A stretch of 63,176 nt of DNA from Jaenimonas drosophilae (GCA_030849065.1 JASAON010001574.1:1-63176); one strand, 5' to 3'; shown: positions 42,916-53,414, counted from the first letter of the stretch. The notes: a model not told the origin generated them from the sequence alone. Made by a program: numbers and translations.

Positions 42916-44070
42916 TCACTTCTTTCGACCTCCCCTTCCCTGCCGGCCCCCAGACCGGGCTAGTGGTGCTCCACGGGAGGTTGGGTTCAGGTTAAACATG
43001 CTCAACGTGTGCCGGTCGAGCTGTGATCCGTGGCCAACGAGATCATCCCCGAGGCGCTTCACCCCCCTTAGCTGGAAGGCCGCCCAATCCCATACATTCC
43101 ATCCCGGAAGATCGCCCACTGCTCGGCCATCACCGCCGCTACCAATCGCGCCGCCCGCGCCCTCCGCCCGAAGCCCTTGCATACCTTGCGGCCCCACCAT
43201 TTGATAGGGTGTGAGGATGAGTGCAGGCTGAGCGCATGAGAAGCTCGCCAGCACGATGCCCATCAGAATCATGATGAGAAACAAACAGGTAAGCACATGG
43301 TACTGCGTGGTGGCGAGGATGTGGATGTAGGCATCCACGTTCTGCGCCAGGTACCACCGCCAGAACCTCAGCCGAAGCCTATCCATCACACTAAGCCGCC
43401 CTTCACAGAGTGGGTAGCAAAAGCGTTGATGCTCGTCGTGAAGGGGCACACGAAGGAACCACGTTGGGCTCTGCACAGGTAGGCCTCCAGGGGCAGAGAT
43501 GGGAGAGAAGAGCCGCACATCAAAGATGGGGCGATCCGGGCAGACCGCTGAGGCAGAGCGGTCCATGCCGAGCACCGCCTCCTCCGTCTCATCCTCCTCC
43601 TCCGCACGCAGAACATAGGCGTGAAACAGGTTCATGTGGCGGCTCACAAAACCAGAAAACTCCTCTGAGTGGGTACTCTTCTCAATGATGTAGTTGGCGT
43701 AATTGTGCTTCTCCTTCTGCAGCTTCACTCGAAGCGTATCGCAGCCACGTTGGTTGGTGAGGTCGCGCTGGCAGGATCGCAACGCAGCACGCGTGCCATG
43801 GCCTAGGACGAGGCCACGGAAGCCGTAGAAGGGGCTCTCCATCGTCATGCGGTGGTAGTCAATGTTCTCCAACATCACGCCACACATGTTGCAGGCTGAG
43901 GTGGTCTCATTCGGATAGTGTGGGCTGTTGCTGCCCATGAGGGCAGTCACCTTCTCTGCGGCGTTGAGGGCGGTCGGAAAGGAGCCGTCAAAGTGCAGAA
44001 TGAGAATGAAGAGCGCCATCACCGTCGCGAAGAGAAGCTCAAGCGAATGGTGTCGTAGTAGATTGGCCAT
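42916..44070 (-). CDS. Two-TM membrane protein of unknown function, basic C-terminal tail
   Basis: This 384-residue protein starts at ATG 44070 (MANLLRHHSLELLFATVMALF); a 28-residue upstream extension is possible. One hydrophobic segment lies at about residues 8-28 and another at about 255-282 (HVLTCLFLIMILMGIVLASF). The loop between them carries paired Cys (CNMC, CQRDL...GCDTL, FCYPLCEG), suggesting disulphides in a lumenal or extracellular domain. The C-terminal 100 residues are Gly/Arg-rich and end RGGRKK, probably cytosolic. I recognise no family. Confidence 0.75.
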   Translation of the reverse strand: MANLLRHHSLELLFATVMALFILILHFDGSFPTALNAAEKVTALMGSNSPHYPNETTSACNMCGVMLENIDYHRMTMESPFYGFRGLVLGHGTRAALRSCQRDLTNQRGCDTLRVKLQKEKHNYANYIIEKSTHSEEFSGFVSRHMNLFHAYVLRAEEEDETEEAVLGMDRSASAVCPDRPIFDVRLFSPISAPGGLPVQSPTWFLRVPLHDEHQRFCYPLCEGRLSVMDRLRLRFWRWYLAQNVDAYIHILATTQYHVLTCLFLIMILMGIVLASFSCAQPALILTPYQMVGPQGMQGLRAEGAGGAIGSGGDGRAVGDLPGWNVWDWAAFQLRGVKRLGDDLVGHGSQLDRHTLSMFNLNPTSRGAPLARSGGRQGRGGRKK

Positions 44071-44769
44071 TGGGTGGCTCTCTGAACTCTCACACTCGAG
44101 ATTGATACTTACCTCCACCCCGTGGGTGATGATGGTGATTGAATGAGTGCCCAATCAAACTTTGTGATTGGTCGGCCTCCTCCACACAACAACAAGCAAC
44201 AAGACTGTTGGCGGGTAACGCACACGTGGAGAGAACGAGAGAAGGAAAGAAGGAAAGAGAGAAGAGGTGCCACACCTACGACAACGACGTCACAGATGAG
44301 TTCTCCCAAGATACGTTTATGGCTTAAAAATAATAGCTACCCTTGTCTGTGTATATATAAGTTGTGTTTGTGTGTGAAGTGAAATGAAGTGTGCTCCTCC
44401 TCCTCACAAACACCTCAACGACAATGACCAGAGTGTATGTTGTGCTGGCTGTGAGATGATGAGCGTACCACCTAATGATCAAGTTCCACTGAGGATGGGA
44501 ATGCTCGCACACACAACTACAGACCTACTGCCACGGCTTTCGCACAATCGCTGGCAATGACAAAAAGAAAAAGAGAGTGAAGGAGCACTTGTTGTTGGTC
44601 CAGCATACGATGCACATGTAGAAGCACCAACTTCCATACATGACGTATGTGAAGAAGAGAGTACCAATGAAACGCACCTTTTGTTTGCACTGTGGCAGTA
44701 TCTTCATGTACATTCAAAGCGGCATTCACACCCCAACACCATCACCACCCATGAAGAGGAGAGATTCAC
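44071..44769. other. Intergenic region, no supported gene
   Basis: The 0.7-kb spacer has a purine-rich stretch at 44225-44270 (pyrimidine tract on the minus strand), suitable as the trans-splice region of the two-TM gene, and a short A-rich stretch near 44566-44582. Short frames here were not supported. Confidence 0.5.
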
Positions 44770-47358
44770 TTACGCGGAAGTTGGCAGTGCGGGCGGGTTG
44801 ACCCCCGCATCCATCATCACATCATTCTTCATCTTCATGTCGTAGTACCTCCGCTTCGTTTCGTGCAGTTCACGACGCAGGCGTTCAGCTTCGTACTTGA
44901 GCTCAGAAATGTGTGTGGAGGTCATGTTGAGCTCCGATGCCATCTGCTTCATTCGGGCATTCTTCCGCTGCAGGTCCTTGTGGTAGGCGTTGAGCTGAAT
45001 GGCCACCTCCGGCCCTGCCTGGCGTGCGAGAATCGTCTGAAGCTCCGTCACAAGACGCTCCTTCTCCTGGAGCACCATCTCAAAGTCTAGGCTCTCCTCC
45101 GACTTGGTGATGAGCCGCTTCTGCAGCTCCTTCATCTTCTTCTCGAGCTCCTCCAAGGAGGGATCGGTGCCCTCACGCTTACGCCAGCGATTGTGGTTGT
45201 GGTGGTTCTCGAGCTCCTCCGACAGGGCCGCCACACGTGCTTCCTCACGTGCTTGCATCAGCTCCAACGCAGAAAGCCGCGTCTTGACCTCGCTAATTTG
45301 CTTCGAACGGTTGTCAGCGAGAGATTCTTGTCGGGCCACCTCCGCCAACTTCATGCGGAGGAGGCGGAGGTCATCGAGGCGCGCACGATAGGCCGACTCA
45401 CCATTGCTGAGTGCCTCCTGCTGCACACGCAGCTTTTCATAGAGCAGTGCCAACTCATCGTTGCGACGAATGAGCTGCGTACCGAGGAGGTCGCGTTCGT
45501 TGCTAATCTTGAGGAACTGCTGCTGCTGTTCCGAGAGCTCCTTATCACAAACGTTGATGATCTTCACGAGCTGCTTGATTTGCTGGCTAATGGCCTCACT
45601 CTTGGCCTTGGCCGCATCAAAGTCGGCGGCATAGTCATTCACAAGTTTGCGTGCCTTGGTGAGACGCTCCTTCGATGCTTTCTCAGAGGACCGCTCTTCC
45701 TGTTGTTTCTTCTCCTTCATTTGTAGCTCCTCCTCAAACTGCACGAGTTGGTGATCCATCATCTTGAACTTCTGCTTCAGCTCCACAATCTCATCCTGTG
45801 CCTCGACCAACTTCTTGGAGAACTGATTGCGCTCCGCACGCACCTGCTCATAGCGTGCCTGCTGCTTGGTGAGACGTGCCTCACTCTCCTCAATCTTCTT
45901 CTGGGTTTCCTCCACGGTCAGGAGAGCCATCTTGAGCTCCTCACGCGCGCCAATGTGTTGGTTGGTGATTTGCGAGACCTCCCCCACACACTTTTCACGG
46001 TCCTTCTCTAGGTTGCGCATGGTTGTGCGGAGGTGCAGGCCAATCTCCCGCTCGCGGGCGATGGAATCCTCGAGCTCCTGCTGGTTTTCTGCCTCCACAA
46101 CTAACAAGGCCTCCGCCGCTGCGCGCTTCTTGAGCTGCTGCTCCCCACGCTTTTCGAGAATGTTGGTTTCGTGGTTGAGGAGGTCGAGGGCCTCCTTCAG
46201 GCTCGTCTGTTCCTTGCCCAGTGACTCGATGCGCTTCTCAATCATGCTCTTTTGGCGGAGGAGGGCCTCTTGTTCGTGCCGAATGTTGTCGTTCTGTTGC
46301 TGCAGCCGGCCGAGCTCCTTGAAGTCGGCGTCCTTCACGCGGAGAATGCGCTCCGACTCGGCACGGGTTTCAGATATCTTCTTCTCATTGCTCGTGATTT
46401 GGCGATCCATCTCATGAAGACGTTCGTTGAGGTCGGCGGTGGTATCTACACTGTCATTGTAGGATTGTTGGGTGTGATAGAGTTGTTTCTCTGCGGTATC
46501 AATCTTCTGCAGCAGCGTTTGCTTCTTGTCTTGGTCCTCGTGGATCTGAATGTGCAGGGCCGAGACCGAACCTTCTAGTGAAAGTTGTTGAGCTTGACGG
46601 GTTTTCAGCTCATTCTCACGTGTACGCAGCACCAGGAGGAGCTCCCGACACTGAAACTCAGCACGCTCACGTGCATTGCGCTCACGGTTGTATTCTTGCT
46701 TCACCAACTCGAACCTATCCGACACGCGATGTGCGTCTTCGGTGTTTTGTTGGATATCCGTTTCGGCCTTCTTTTGTGTGCCAACCATTTCCGTGATGTC
46801 TCGTGCGTATACATCACTCTGCTTGCTCATCTCCTCCACCTCCACCTGCAGCCGCTTGTTCTCCAGCTTCAGCTCCTCGAGCGTGTTGGTGTGGTCGGTA
46901 CTAAAGGCGCTGCCCTCCTCAATGGTTGTCTTGAGCGCGGCGATCTCATGATTGAGAGTTTTGATGGTTTCCTTCGCACTAAGATCCTTGTCTGTGGCGG
47001 CGTCGATGCTCTTCCACGCCACCTCCAGATTCTTCTTGAGGGCCTCAATGGTGCTGTGGTCAGATTGCGCCAACTTCACCGCGGCCTGCATCTTGGCCGC
47101 ATTGCTCAGCAGCTCCTGCGTCATTTCCTGGCACTTTTGCACGAGCCCCTTCTCCCACTCGTGGCTCTTCTTCAGTGCGCGGTAAATCTTCATGTACTCG
47201 AGGCGGTAGTGGCCGAGGCTCTCCTGCCCTTCGAGCGCATCCATCGCTTCATTAAAGTCGCGCTCCAGCGAGAGGAGGAGCGTGTCGGGGAGAGCGGCGG
47301 CCTCCTCCACGTTGCCGAGCGGGCCACCCGCTGCCGCATCGATCTCCTCACTACTCAT
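44770..47358 (-). CDS. CFAP58: CFAP58 (CCDC147) homologue, flagellar coiled-coil protein
   Basis: This 862-residue protein is about the size of human CFAP58. Its N-terminal block LKKSHEWEKGLVQKCQEM, with NAAKMQAAVKLAQSDHSTIE and LKKNLEVAWKSIDAATDKD, corresponds to the conserved CFAP58 stretch (SHE.EKRL..KC.E...AKV..ALKLSQDD..TI..LKKEIEKAWK.VD.A.DKE). From residue 60 to about 835 it is nearly continuous coiled coil. The C-terminus has a conserved ELKYEAERLRRELHETKR stretch. CFAP58 is an axoneme-associated protein of motile cilia and sperm flagella. A pyrimidine tract ending in AG lies 9 nt before the ATG. Confidence 0.87.
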   Translation of the reverse strand: MSSEEIDAAAGGPLGNVEEAAALPDTLLLSLERDFNEAMDALEGQESLGHYRLEYMKIYRALKKSHEWEKGLVQKCQEMTQELLSNAAKMQAAVKLAQSDHSTIEALKKNLEVAWKSIDAATDKDLSAKETIKTLNHEIAALKTTIEEGSAFSTDHTNTLEELKLENKRLQVEVEEMSKQSDVYARDITEMVGTQKKAETDIQQNTEDAHRVSDRFELVKQEYNRERNARERAEFQCRELLLVLRTRENELKTRQAQQLSLEGSVSALHIQIHEDQDKKQTLLQKIDTAEKQLYHTQQSYNDSVDTTADLNERLHEMDRQITSNEKKISETRAESERILRVKDADFKELGRLQQQNDNIRHEQEALLRQKSMIEKRIESLGKEQTSLKEALDLLNHETNILEKRGEQQLKKRAAAEALLVVEAENQQELEDSIAREREIGLHLRTTMRNLEKDREKCVGEVSQITNQHIGAREELKMALLTVEETQKKIEESEARLTKQQARYEQVRAERNQFSKKLVEAQDEIVELKQKFKMMDHQLVQFEEELQMKEKKQQEERSSEKASKERLTKARKLVNDYAADFDAAKAKSEAISQQIKQLVKIINVCDKELSEQQQQFLKISNERDLLGTQLIRRNDELALLYEKLRVQQEALSNGESAYRARLDDLRLLRMKLAEVARQESLADNRSKQISEVKTRLSALELMQAREEARVAALSEELENHHNHNRWRKREGTDPSLEELEKKMKELQKRLITKSEESLDFEMVLQEKERLVTELQTILARQAGPEVAIQLNAYHKDLQRKNARMKQMASELNMTSTHISELKYEAERLRRELHETKRRYYDMKMKNDVMMDAGVNPPALPTSA

Positions 47359-47367
47359 GAATATAAT

Positions 47368-47382
47368 CTAAGAAGAAGAGGT
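47368..47382 (-). promoter_or_regulatory. Probable trans-splice acceptor of CFAP58
   Basis: On the minus strand the sequence reads ACCTCTTCTTCTTAG, then nine nucleotides, then ATG. If used, the 5' UTR would be only about 9 nt plus the spliced leader. Confidence 0.45.
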
Positions 47383-47642
47383 GTTTTTTTTCTTTGGTAC
47401 CTCTCCACTCAATGGACGGCGGTGGCAATGAATGAATCCGCCACACACAGGCACCAACACACAACGATGGTTTCCTTGTGTGGATGCTCAAGAACTACAC
47501 GACACAGAAAATAATAAAAGAAGAAAAAGAAGGTTGGCCAACCAAGATGATTCATCACGCGGATAGATACAGTTAACGATGCATGAAACATATATGTGTG
47601 TGCTTGTGTGGTGTGTAGATGATGATGATGATGATGAGTCTC

Positions 47643-49763
47643 TCATCGTTCTGGGGTTTCCTTCGTGGAGGATGGATGCCGATGAAGTGCCTCCGCGAGC
47701 TCACCACGAGTTACCATGCGCCGCTCCACCTCAATGAGCCACTCCTTCACTTCAGCAAATGTGGTCTCGAGCTCCGGCCGACGCCCCAACTCGGCCAGCA
47801 CCTCGGCGTGCTGGCGCACTGTGCGGGATAGCTCATCCAGGGCCTCCTCACACTCCCGGCCACGTACCTCGCCGTGCATGTTGATCTCCTCCAAGTGCAG
47901 CCGAAGCTCCGCAATGAGGCCATCCAAATGCTCCATCGAGCAGGTCTGCGAGGACTCCACCTGGCGGCTCCACGTGTTGGTGGCGGAGCGTAGCTCAGCT
48001 GAGCACTGCGTGCGATGATCGGCAAGAGAGTGGCGCCAACCATCCTCCAACGCCTTGGCAGCACGTTCCTGCGACTCCTGCATCACCACAGCAAGACGAT
48101 GCTCCGCCTGCGTCACCCGATCCTCCACGGCCACATGAAGTTGGGCCTGGGCGTCCTCTGCCGCGGTTGAGCACGACGCCATTGCCTCAACAATGGCATC
48201 CTTTACCAAATCGGCAGCCGCTTCACACACTCGGACACCAAAGTCGGCGGCCAAGCTGTCGTGGTGATGGATCGCCCCTCGTAGTGCATCAAGTTGTGCG
48301 TCAAGGGCCACATCACGCTCACGTGCAGCAGTGGCACGTTCTTGGAGCTGTTGGGCTGCGTCTGTGGTGCCCGCACGTACATCCTCCACGGCTGCTACCG
48401 TGGCATCGAGAAGCGTCGTGAGTTGCACCACTTGATGGCCTGCATCCGCCAACCCACTCTCCACACGTTCTGACAACGTCGTGAGCTGCTCCTCCACCTG
48501 CATCTGATGCACCTCTAGTGCATACTGGTGCTCCTTTATTGCCTCAAAGAGTTCCGTGGAGATGTTGTTATGGCTCACTTCCATGTGCTGGCGCAGTGCC
48601 AACATCTCCTGCGTTCGTTGGGCGGCCTCCACCTCCACGGCTGCCTTCAACGCGGAGTGCGTATGCCCTTGCACAGCACTCCATGCTCGTTCTGCCCAAT
48701 CATCACAAGCCGTGGAGAGGCTCTCTTCTGTCTTGGCTTCTGCAGCTGCGAGTGCTTGTTGCATCTCCACCAGCAATGCTTGGCACGAGTGCTGCTGCTT
48801 CTGTGTTTCCTCGGAAACCTCTTCACGAACATGTTCGAAGGCCTCCTCCACAGCCAATGTGGCACTCTGCACTGTTGCAACAGTTGCTGCCAACTTCTCC
48901 ACCTCACCCGACATGGTGAGAAAGTTGGCGTGGAGCTCGTCATGATGACGTTGATGATGCTCGCGCAAAGTGGCCACCTCTGCCACAATGGGCTCCACAC
49001 GCGCCACCACGAGCTCCGCCGCGGAGGTCTCTAACTGCTTCTTCATCTTGGCCGACCACTTCGTTTGGGCTGTACGTAGCTCCTCATTCAGCACTTCGTG
49101 GATGGCTGTCCGCGTGGTTTCTTGCACTGCTGCGCAAGCACGTGAGGCAAAGTTGGTGCGGTCCGCCGCCAGTGCCGCTGAGTACATGTGAAGATCTTCT
49201 TCGGTGCGTTGTTGCCGCTCACGACACAGCCGCAGCTCTTCGGAACATTGACGTGTGTTGCGTGCTGCCTCTTCCATGATGTGCTCCATGCGTTGAAGAC
49301 GTTGATCGAATGCGTTGTGGTACGTTGTCGTCGTATGCGACAGCTCGGTGAGCTCCGATGCGAGACGATCCACCCTCGTACGAAGCTCATCATTTGGTGG
49401 TGGAGGTGAAGGAGATGGAGCAGGACACGCAGCCACAGTCACAACTTCTTGTGCAGATGGAATGAATTGCACCAGCTGACGAAGCTCCGCGTACACTGTG
49501 GCGAGGGAAGCGCAGTGGTGATGCGATTGGCATCCATGAAGTTGCCGCTCAATCACCACCACGCGGTGTTGCAATCGATCGAGATCCTCCTGCAAATCTT
49601 CAACGAGGTGACGAGCATCGTCGTTAATGATGGAGCTGACGCTCAGGCCATTCAACGCACCTTCCACGGAAGAGGCGCTGTCTTGTGCCTTGGGCTCGGT
49701 AGGGTGTGCATGGAGATCATCGCCCCACGCATGGAAGAAGTCCGTCTCGGTACTCGACGCCAT
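47643..49763 (-). CDS. Long coiled-coil protein of unknown function
   Basis: This 706-residue protein is Ala/Glu/Gln/His-rich. The first 130 residues are less structured with a Pro run near 115-122; from about 130 to 690 the protein is helical with heptad-like hydrophobics and many Val/Ala/Thr positions, resembling a long alpha-helical rod. No domain signature is visible. The ATG at 49763 is the first Met. An AG immediately precedes the ATG (CTTAG-ATG on the minus strand), so the leader could be spliced directly to the start codon. Its position between CFAP58 and other genes says little about function, since kinetoplastid units mix unrelated genes. A cytoskeletal role is plausible but not shown. 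Confidence 0.75.
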   Translation of the reverse strand: MASSTETDFFHAWGDDLHAHPTEPKAQDSASSVEGALNGLSVSSIINDDARHLVEDLQEDLDRLQHRVVVIERQLHGCQSHHHCASLATVYAELRQLVQFIPSAQEVVTVAACPAPSPSPPPPNDELRTRVDRLASELTELSHTTTTYHNAFDQRLQRMEHIMEEAARNTRQCSEELRLCRERQQRTEEDLHMYSAALAADRTNFASRACAAVQETTRTAIHEVLNEELRTAQTKWSAKMKKQLETSAAELVVARVEPIVAEVATLREHHQRHHDELHANFLTMSGEVEKLAATVATVQSATLAVEEAFEHVREEVSEETQKQQHSCQALLVEMQQALAAAEAKTEESLSTACDDWAERAWSAVQGHTHSALKAAVEVEAAQRTQEMLALRQHMEVSHNNISTELFEAIKEHQYALEVHQMQVEEQLTTLSERVESGLADAGHQVVQLTTLLDATVAAVEDVRAGTTDAAQQLQERATAARERDVALDAQLDALRGAIHHHDSLAADFGVRVCEAAADLVKDAIVEAMASCSTAAEDAQAQLHVAVEDRVTQAEHRLAVVMQESQERAAKALEDGWRHSLADHRTQCSAELRSATNTWSRQVESSQTCSMEHLDGLIAELRLHLEEINMHGEVRGRECEEALDELSRTVRQHAEVLAELGRRPELETTFAEVKEWLIEVERRMVTRGELAEALHRHPSSTKETPER

Positions 49764-50419
49764 CTAAGTGGGGAGCAGAGGACGAAGGAATTCAGCCGTA
49801 GAATCTATGAATTCACTCCTGTTGTTGCAGGTTTATGTGTGCTGTGTGCTGTTGTATGTTTATAATCTTTGGTGTAGTGTTCTAGTGTATGTGTTGGTTG
49901 GCTTTCCAAGTGTTCCCCCACACTCAGGTTGAGTGACGGAGGATGTGCCCTGTTAAACGTTCACGGTGTTCCACGTTCTTCCCTTCAAACAGAGTGCCTT
50001 GCACAATGAAAGACGCACGAAAGAACGAGAAAAGGAAACACAAAAGTTGTATTCGTCACCAAGAGACGAGTCTCTACGCAGTGCCAACATGGGAACATCA
50101 TGGTTGTGTGTGGGGTGAAGTTATGCGCAGCCAACGACGGTGCCGACGTACAGACGAGTACTCCATCCATGATTGGAGATTGCCATCGTGTTTCGACTAA
50201 CCTAACGCACCCTACCACCTCTCTTCTTCTACTGCTACCGCTCACACCTGGTCGTGTGTGCATATGTGGGGGAGCCACGTTTCGTTGAGGAGCACAGGCA
50301 CTTCTTTCACACACACACACCCAGCCCTCCACACGTGAAAACACATGCCCCCCTCACACCCACACTCACGCTGCCAGTGAGCCTCACTACACACTGAAAT
50401 GTGCCATACACCCACAACC
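49764..50419. other. Intergenic region, no supported gene
   Basis: The 0.66-kb spacer contains scattered CA-rich sequence (about 50311-50325) and no frame of protein-like composition. Confidence 0.5.
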
Positions 50420-51718
50420 TTACCATCGGAAGTCGTTGAAGACGTTGGTGATGTCCATGTACGTACCATGAAGATCGCTATCGGAGGAGTCATTGTTGTG
50501 CTCGGCAAAGATCTTCACACTCGGCATGGGTGGGGTGTGGCAGAAGGTCTTATCATCGGGCCTGTTCGCCGGTGACCACCCTTGCGTGATGCGCGCAATC
50601 ATGTGGTGGAACGGCTCACGACCCTCCACGAAGTCACGGATCTTTGCACGTGCGCCAGGGGTGACGTGGTCCTCGTAGTCAATCATCAGCGTCTCCAGCT
50701 TGCCCATGGCATTGGCGAAGTGCACCACCTGATCGCCATAGCGCGACATGCTCCTATAGGACTCCGCCACACTCTCACGGTGCAGCAGAGAAGGGTAGTA
50801 GGGCCGCTTCCATTCAAACTTGCTCACGTCCCCCAACTTCACCGCGGGTGCACCGCCCCACAGCTCACCATCGTTGATGTGGGTATCTGCCGTCACGACA
50901 CTTCCTGGCAGGATATGCACCATCATGCCCGTTGTGACGCCCTTCATAATCTTCGTGTTGTGGCCGATGCGATTGAAGGAGCCGATGGAGCAGCTATCGA
51001 GGAAGCAGTTGGGCTCGATGATGGTGTTGGGCATGATGCGCGTCACCCCGCTCATGCCATCCCACTGCTGATACGGGTTCAGCAGCTCATGTCGCTGGTA
51101 TGCAAGGAGGTCAGTCGGGGCATCACTCACGATGCACGTGTTCTCTAAGATTTGTACGCCCTCGGCAATGTATACGCAGCCCGTATCACCCTTGATGGTG
51201 ACGCCTTCCATGATGCACGCCCCCATACCCACCAACACCTGGCCCACCAAGGAGGCGGTCTGGCCAACATACTCGGCGGACGCATTCACACCCTCGTGGT
51301 AGTGGTTGGGCACTTTTTGATAGAAGTAAAGCTGCGCACACACGCGGTTCATGGAGAAGGGTTCCACGTAGTTGTCGTAGAGCACCTGCATGAGACGGGA
51401 TGACTGGGGGATTTTGCCGTAGTTGCCGTAAGAGAGCTGCAGAAGAGCTCCATCGTAGTGATTCATCGGGCCCCACTGCACGAGGGCGATGGGGTGGCGA
51501 GGGTCCTCAGGGTCCTGAATGACACCGGAGCGGTCGTTCATGTTGGTGAGGGTGGAACCTCCCTGCATCATGAGCGTCTCCATGGGCAACTGCTTCATGC
51601 TTGCGGCCCAGCCAGGTCCGGCGTACTGACCTTGCATGTACCCCCAGAGAACATCTGGATGAACAGCCCCAATGGCCTCGGAACCAAACGTGAGCTTCCT
51701 AATAGTGCGACGAAGCAT
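50420..51718 (-). CDS. Gamma-carbonic-anhydrase-like left-handed beta-helix protein
   Basis: This 432-residue protein begins MLRRTIRKLTFGSEA, a likely mitochondrial presequence. Residues about 150-300 form a left-handed beta-helix of hexapeptide repeats: VLVGMGACIMEGVTIKGD, VYIAEGVQILENTCIV, then NRIGHNTKIMKG and HILPGSVV...GELWGGAPA. This matches gamma-carbonic anhydrases, where the second strand reads V.RGD and the loop ends G.PA. The zinc-binding His set looks incomplete: the first His position is Ser, and the IGH His is followed by IMKG rather than LHG. Such zinc-poor members serve as structural subunits of respiratory complex I in plants, algae and protists, including kinetoplastids. The C-terminal 130 residues are a lineage-specific extension. 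Confidence 0.75.
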   Translation of the reverse strand: MLRRTIRKLTFGSEAIGAVHPDVLWGYMQGQYAGPGWAASMKQLPMETLMMQGGSTLTNMNDRSGVIQDPEDPRHPIALVQWGPMNHYDGALLQLSYGNYGKIPQSSRLMQVLYDNYVEPFSMNRVCAQLYFYQKVPNHYHEGVNASAEYVGQTASLVGQVLVGMGACIMEGVTIKGDTGCVYIAEGVQILENTCIVSDAPTDLLAYQRHELLNPYQQWDGMSGVTRIMPNTIIEPNCFLDSCSIGSFNRIGHNTKIMKGVTTGMMVHILPGSVVTADTHINDGELWGGAPAVKLGDVSKFEWKRPYYPSLLHRESVAESYRSMSRYGDQVVHFANAMGKLETLMIDYEDHVTPGARAKIRDFVEGREPFHHMIARITQGWSPANRPDDKTFCHTPPMPSVKIFAEHNNDSSDSDLHGTYMDITNVFNDFRW

Positions 51719-52135
51719 CGCTGCAGATTCGTGTGCTCCTTGCGGAGGAGAGGATAGGTGCTATGACGAAGAAACGTTCTCTCCCCCCACAGGAACCAAT
51801 CTGAAGGAGTATGTAGGGTGGTGATGTTGTTGTTGTTGTTGGTGTGTGGTTTCCTACTGATACACTAGGGTGAGGGACTACGAGTTGGCTGCCTAAATCG
51901 ATAGTGAACTAACAACACTGGGCAGCACAGCAACTAATGTAGTACCATCAAAGTATGATGAAAGAGAAAGTGCATGTGTGAGGGTGGCAGCAACAAACAA
52001 TAGGGGTGGGGGGGGGCACAACCTCGTGGTTGCATCTACATAACCTCCCCGCAAGACTGGAGCTGATTGCTCTGTTTTTTTTGTTGTTTTGTGTGTGTGT
52101 GGGGAAGCATGCTCTCAGTGTTCGTTGCCTTGCAG
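51719..52135. other. Intergenic region, no supported gene
   Basis: The 0.42-kb spacer has GTT repeats (about 51825-51841) and a G-run (52006-52016). No gene is supported. Confidence 0.5.
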
Positions 52136-52945
52136 TTATAGCAGCAGCTGCTCTTCCTGCTGCAGCTTCAGCTCAGTTTCCATGGCTGCGGCACGTAGAC
52201 GGAGGTCAGCCACGCTCTCCTTCAGGCTATCCTTCTTGGTGAGGACGGTGGCAAGTAGGAAGGCGTTGTAGCGCCGTAGAAGATCACCAAAATCACCCAT
52301 CACAGACGACGACGAGCCCGTGAGACGCGAGAGCACCGGCCCACCAAACCAGTGATTCTCAACGCCCTCAATGACGAGAGTATCTGCCGCGAGGAAGCCC
52401 TCACGTCGTGGCTGCAGCTCCAAGGTGAAGGTGGATGGGAAGCGTCCGAGGCTGAAGACGTAGCTCGTGAGCGGGATGCGCATCTCCACCTCGGACTCTA
52501 CTTTACAGTGCAGGAAGGTCGTACGACCTTGGCGCTCACGGCGTGCCTCGAGCACATAGGGCGTGATGCGGTGCAGGCAGTGGTCTAGCACGTGAATGCC
52601 GTCACGGAGCTCTGAGAGGCCGTCGAACAAGGCCAAGGTGTCGTGCGTGATCACCTTGGATGACATCTCCCGCACCCCAACGGGTGGGGTCTGGAGCTCC
52701 ATCATTGAGAGCCACAGCTCCAAACACACACGCTCCTCACTACGAAGTACCGGGATGTAGAAGGATCTACGCCAGAACTGAACATACTCCGTCCGCTGCA
52801 GCTTCACGGGTGTGCTGAACTGCCAGTGCGTGTCGTAGAAGCCATCACGGCCATAACGAGCGTAGAGGAGCAGCAGCGCATTTCCTATGCTCTGGGTAGC
52901 TACGAGATATGCCACACCACGGCCAATACGCCGGAGTACCGTCAT
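52136..52945 (-). CDS. Hypothetical protein, probable membrane or mitochondrial
   Basis: This 269-residue protein starts at ATG 52945 (MTVLRRIGRGVAYLVATQSIG); the frame opens upstream only at TTG. The first 30 residues are basic and amphipathic, then hydrophobic (ALLLLYARYG), compatible with a mitochondrial targeting sequence or an N-terminal membrane anchor. The remainder contains mixed alpha/beta sequence, a short Ser run (SSSSVMGD) and a C-terminal coiled coil ending QQEEQLLL. No recognised domain. Confidence 0.7.
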   Translation of the reverse strand: MTVLRRIGRGVAYLVATQSIGNALLLLYARYGRDGFYDTHWQFSTPVKLQRTEYVQFWRRSFYIPVLRSEERVCLELWLSMMELQTPPVGVREMSSKVITHDTLALFDGLSELRDGIHVLDHCLHRITPYVLEARRERQGRTTFLHCKVESEVEMRIPLTSYVFSLGRFPSTFTLELQPRREGFLAADTLVIEGVENHWFGGPVLSRLTGSSSSVMGDFGDLLRRYNAFLLATVLTKKDSLKESVADLRLRAAAMETELKLQQEEQLLL

Positions 52946-53414
52946 CCTACTCGTCAAGAGTGAGAGCGGGTTGCTGGGTGTTAGGGGGAGGCGAAGTGTG
53001 TTGCGGGAGGGGGGAATGTGTGGGCTCTGTGAGTGTGTGGCAGAGCAGAAGAGAAGCTCGTTGCTGCCCCCCGCTGGTCACTGTACCTCTGTTGTAGATG
53101 AATAAGAAGGAAAAAGAAGAATAAGGATGAATTCAATTGGGCATGAAACAACAGTTAGTACTCACTTCCTACACAGTCAAGATGAGCATGTAGCGACATC
53201 GAGAGCAATGTTGTTGTTGTGTTTAGGTAGCATTGATTAAGATGAGCCCCCCACACCCCCCACTTCGTCGTGTCGTTGTGGATGACGACGCGAGTGAGGG
53301 AGTACCGGTGGGGGGGGGGTCATGCAGTTAGCCGGGGGTGTGGGTGGACGTAGAACCACCACACTTAGGAGGTATGCAGAATCGCAGTAGTTGAAGTGCA
53401 GATGCGTGACCAAC
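52946..53414. other. Intergenic region, no supported gene
   Basis: The 0.47-kb spacer contains a C-rich stretch (53246-53260), a 9-G run (53311-53319) and a purine-rich A/G tract (53100-53130), which on the minus strand is a pyrimidine tract usable for trans-splicing of the downstream gene. Confidence 0.5.

Noticed and set aside
46585..47514. A 309-codon Leu-rich plus-strand frame opposite CFAP58.
   Set aside because: Leu-rich antisense of Glu/Lys coiled-coil codons is a common artefact.
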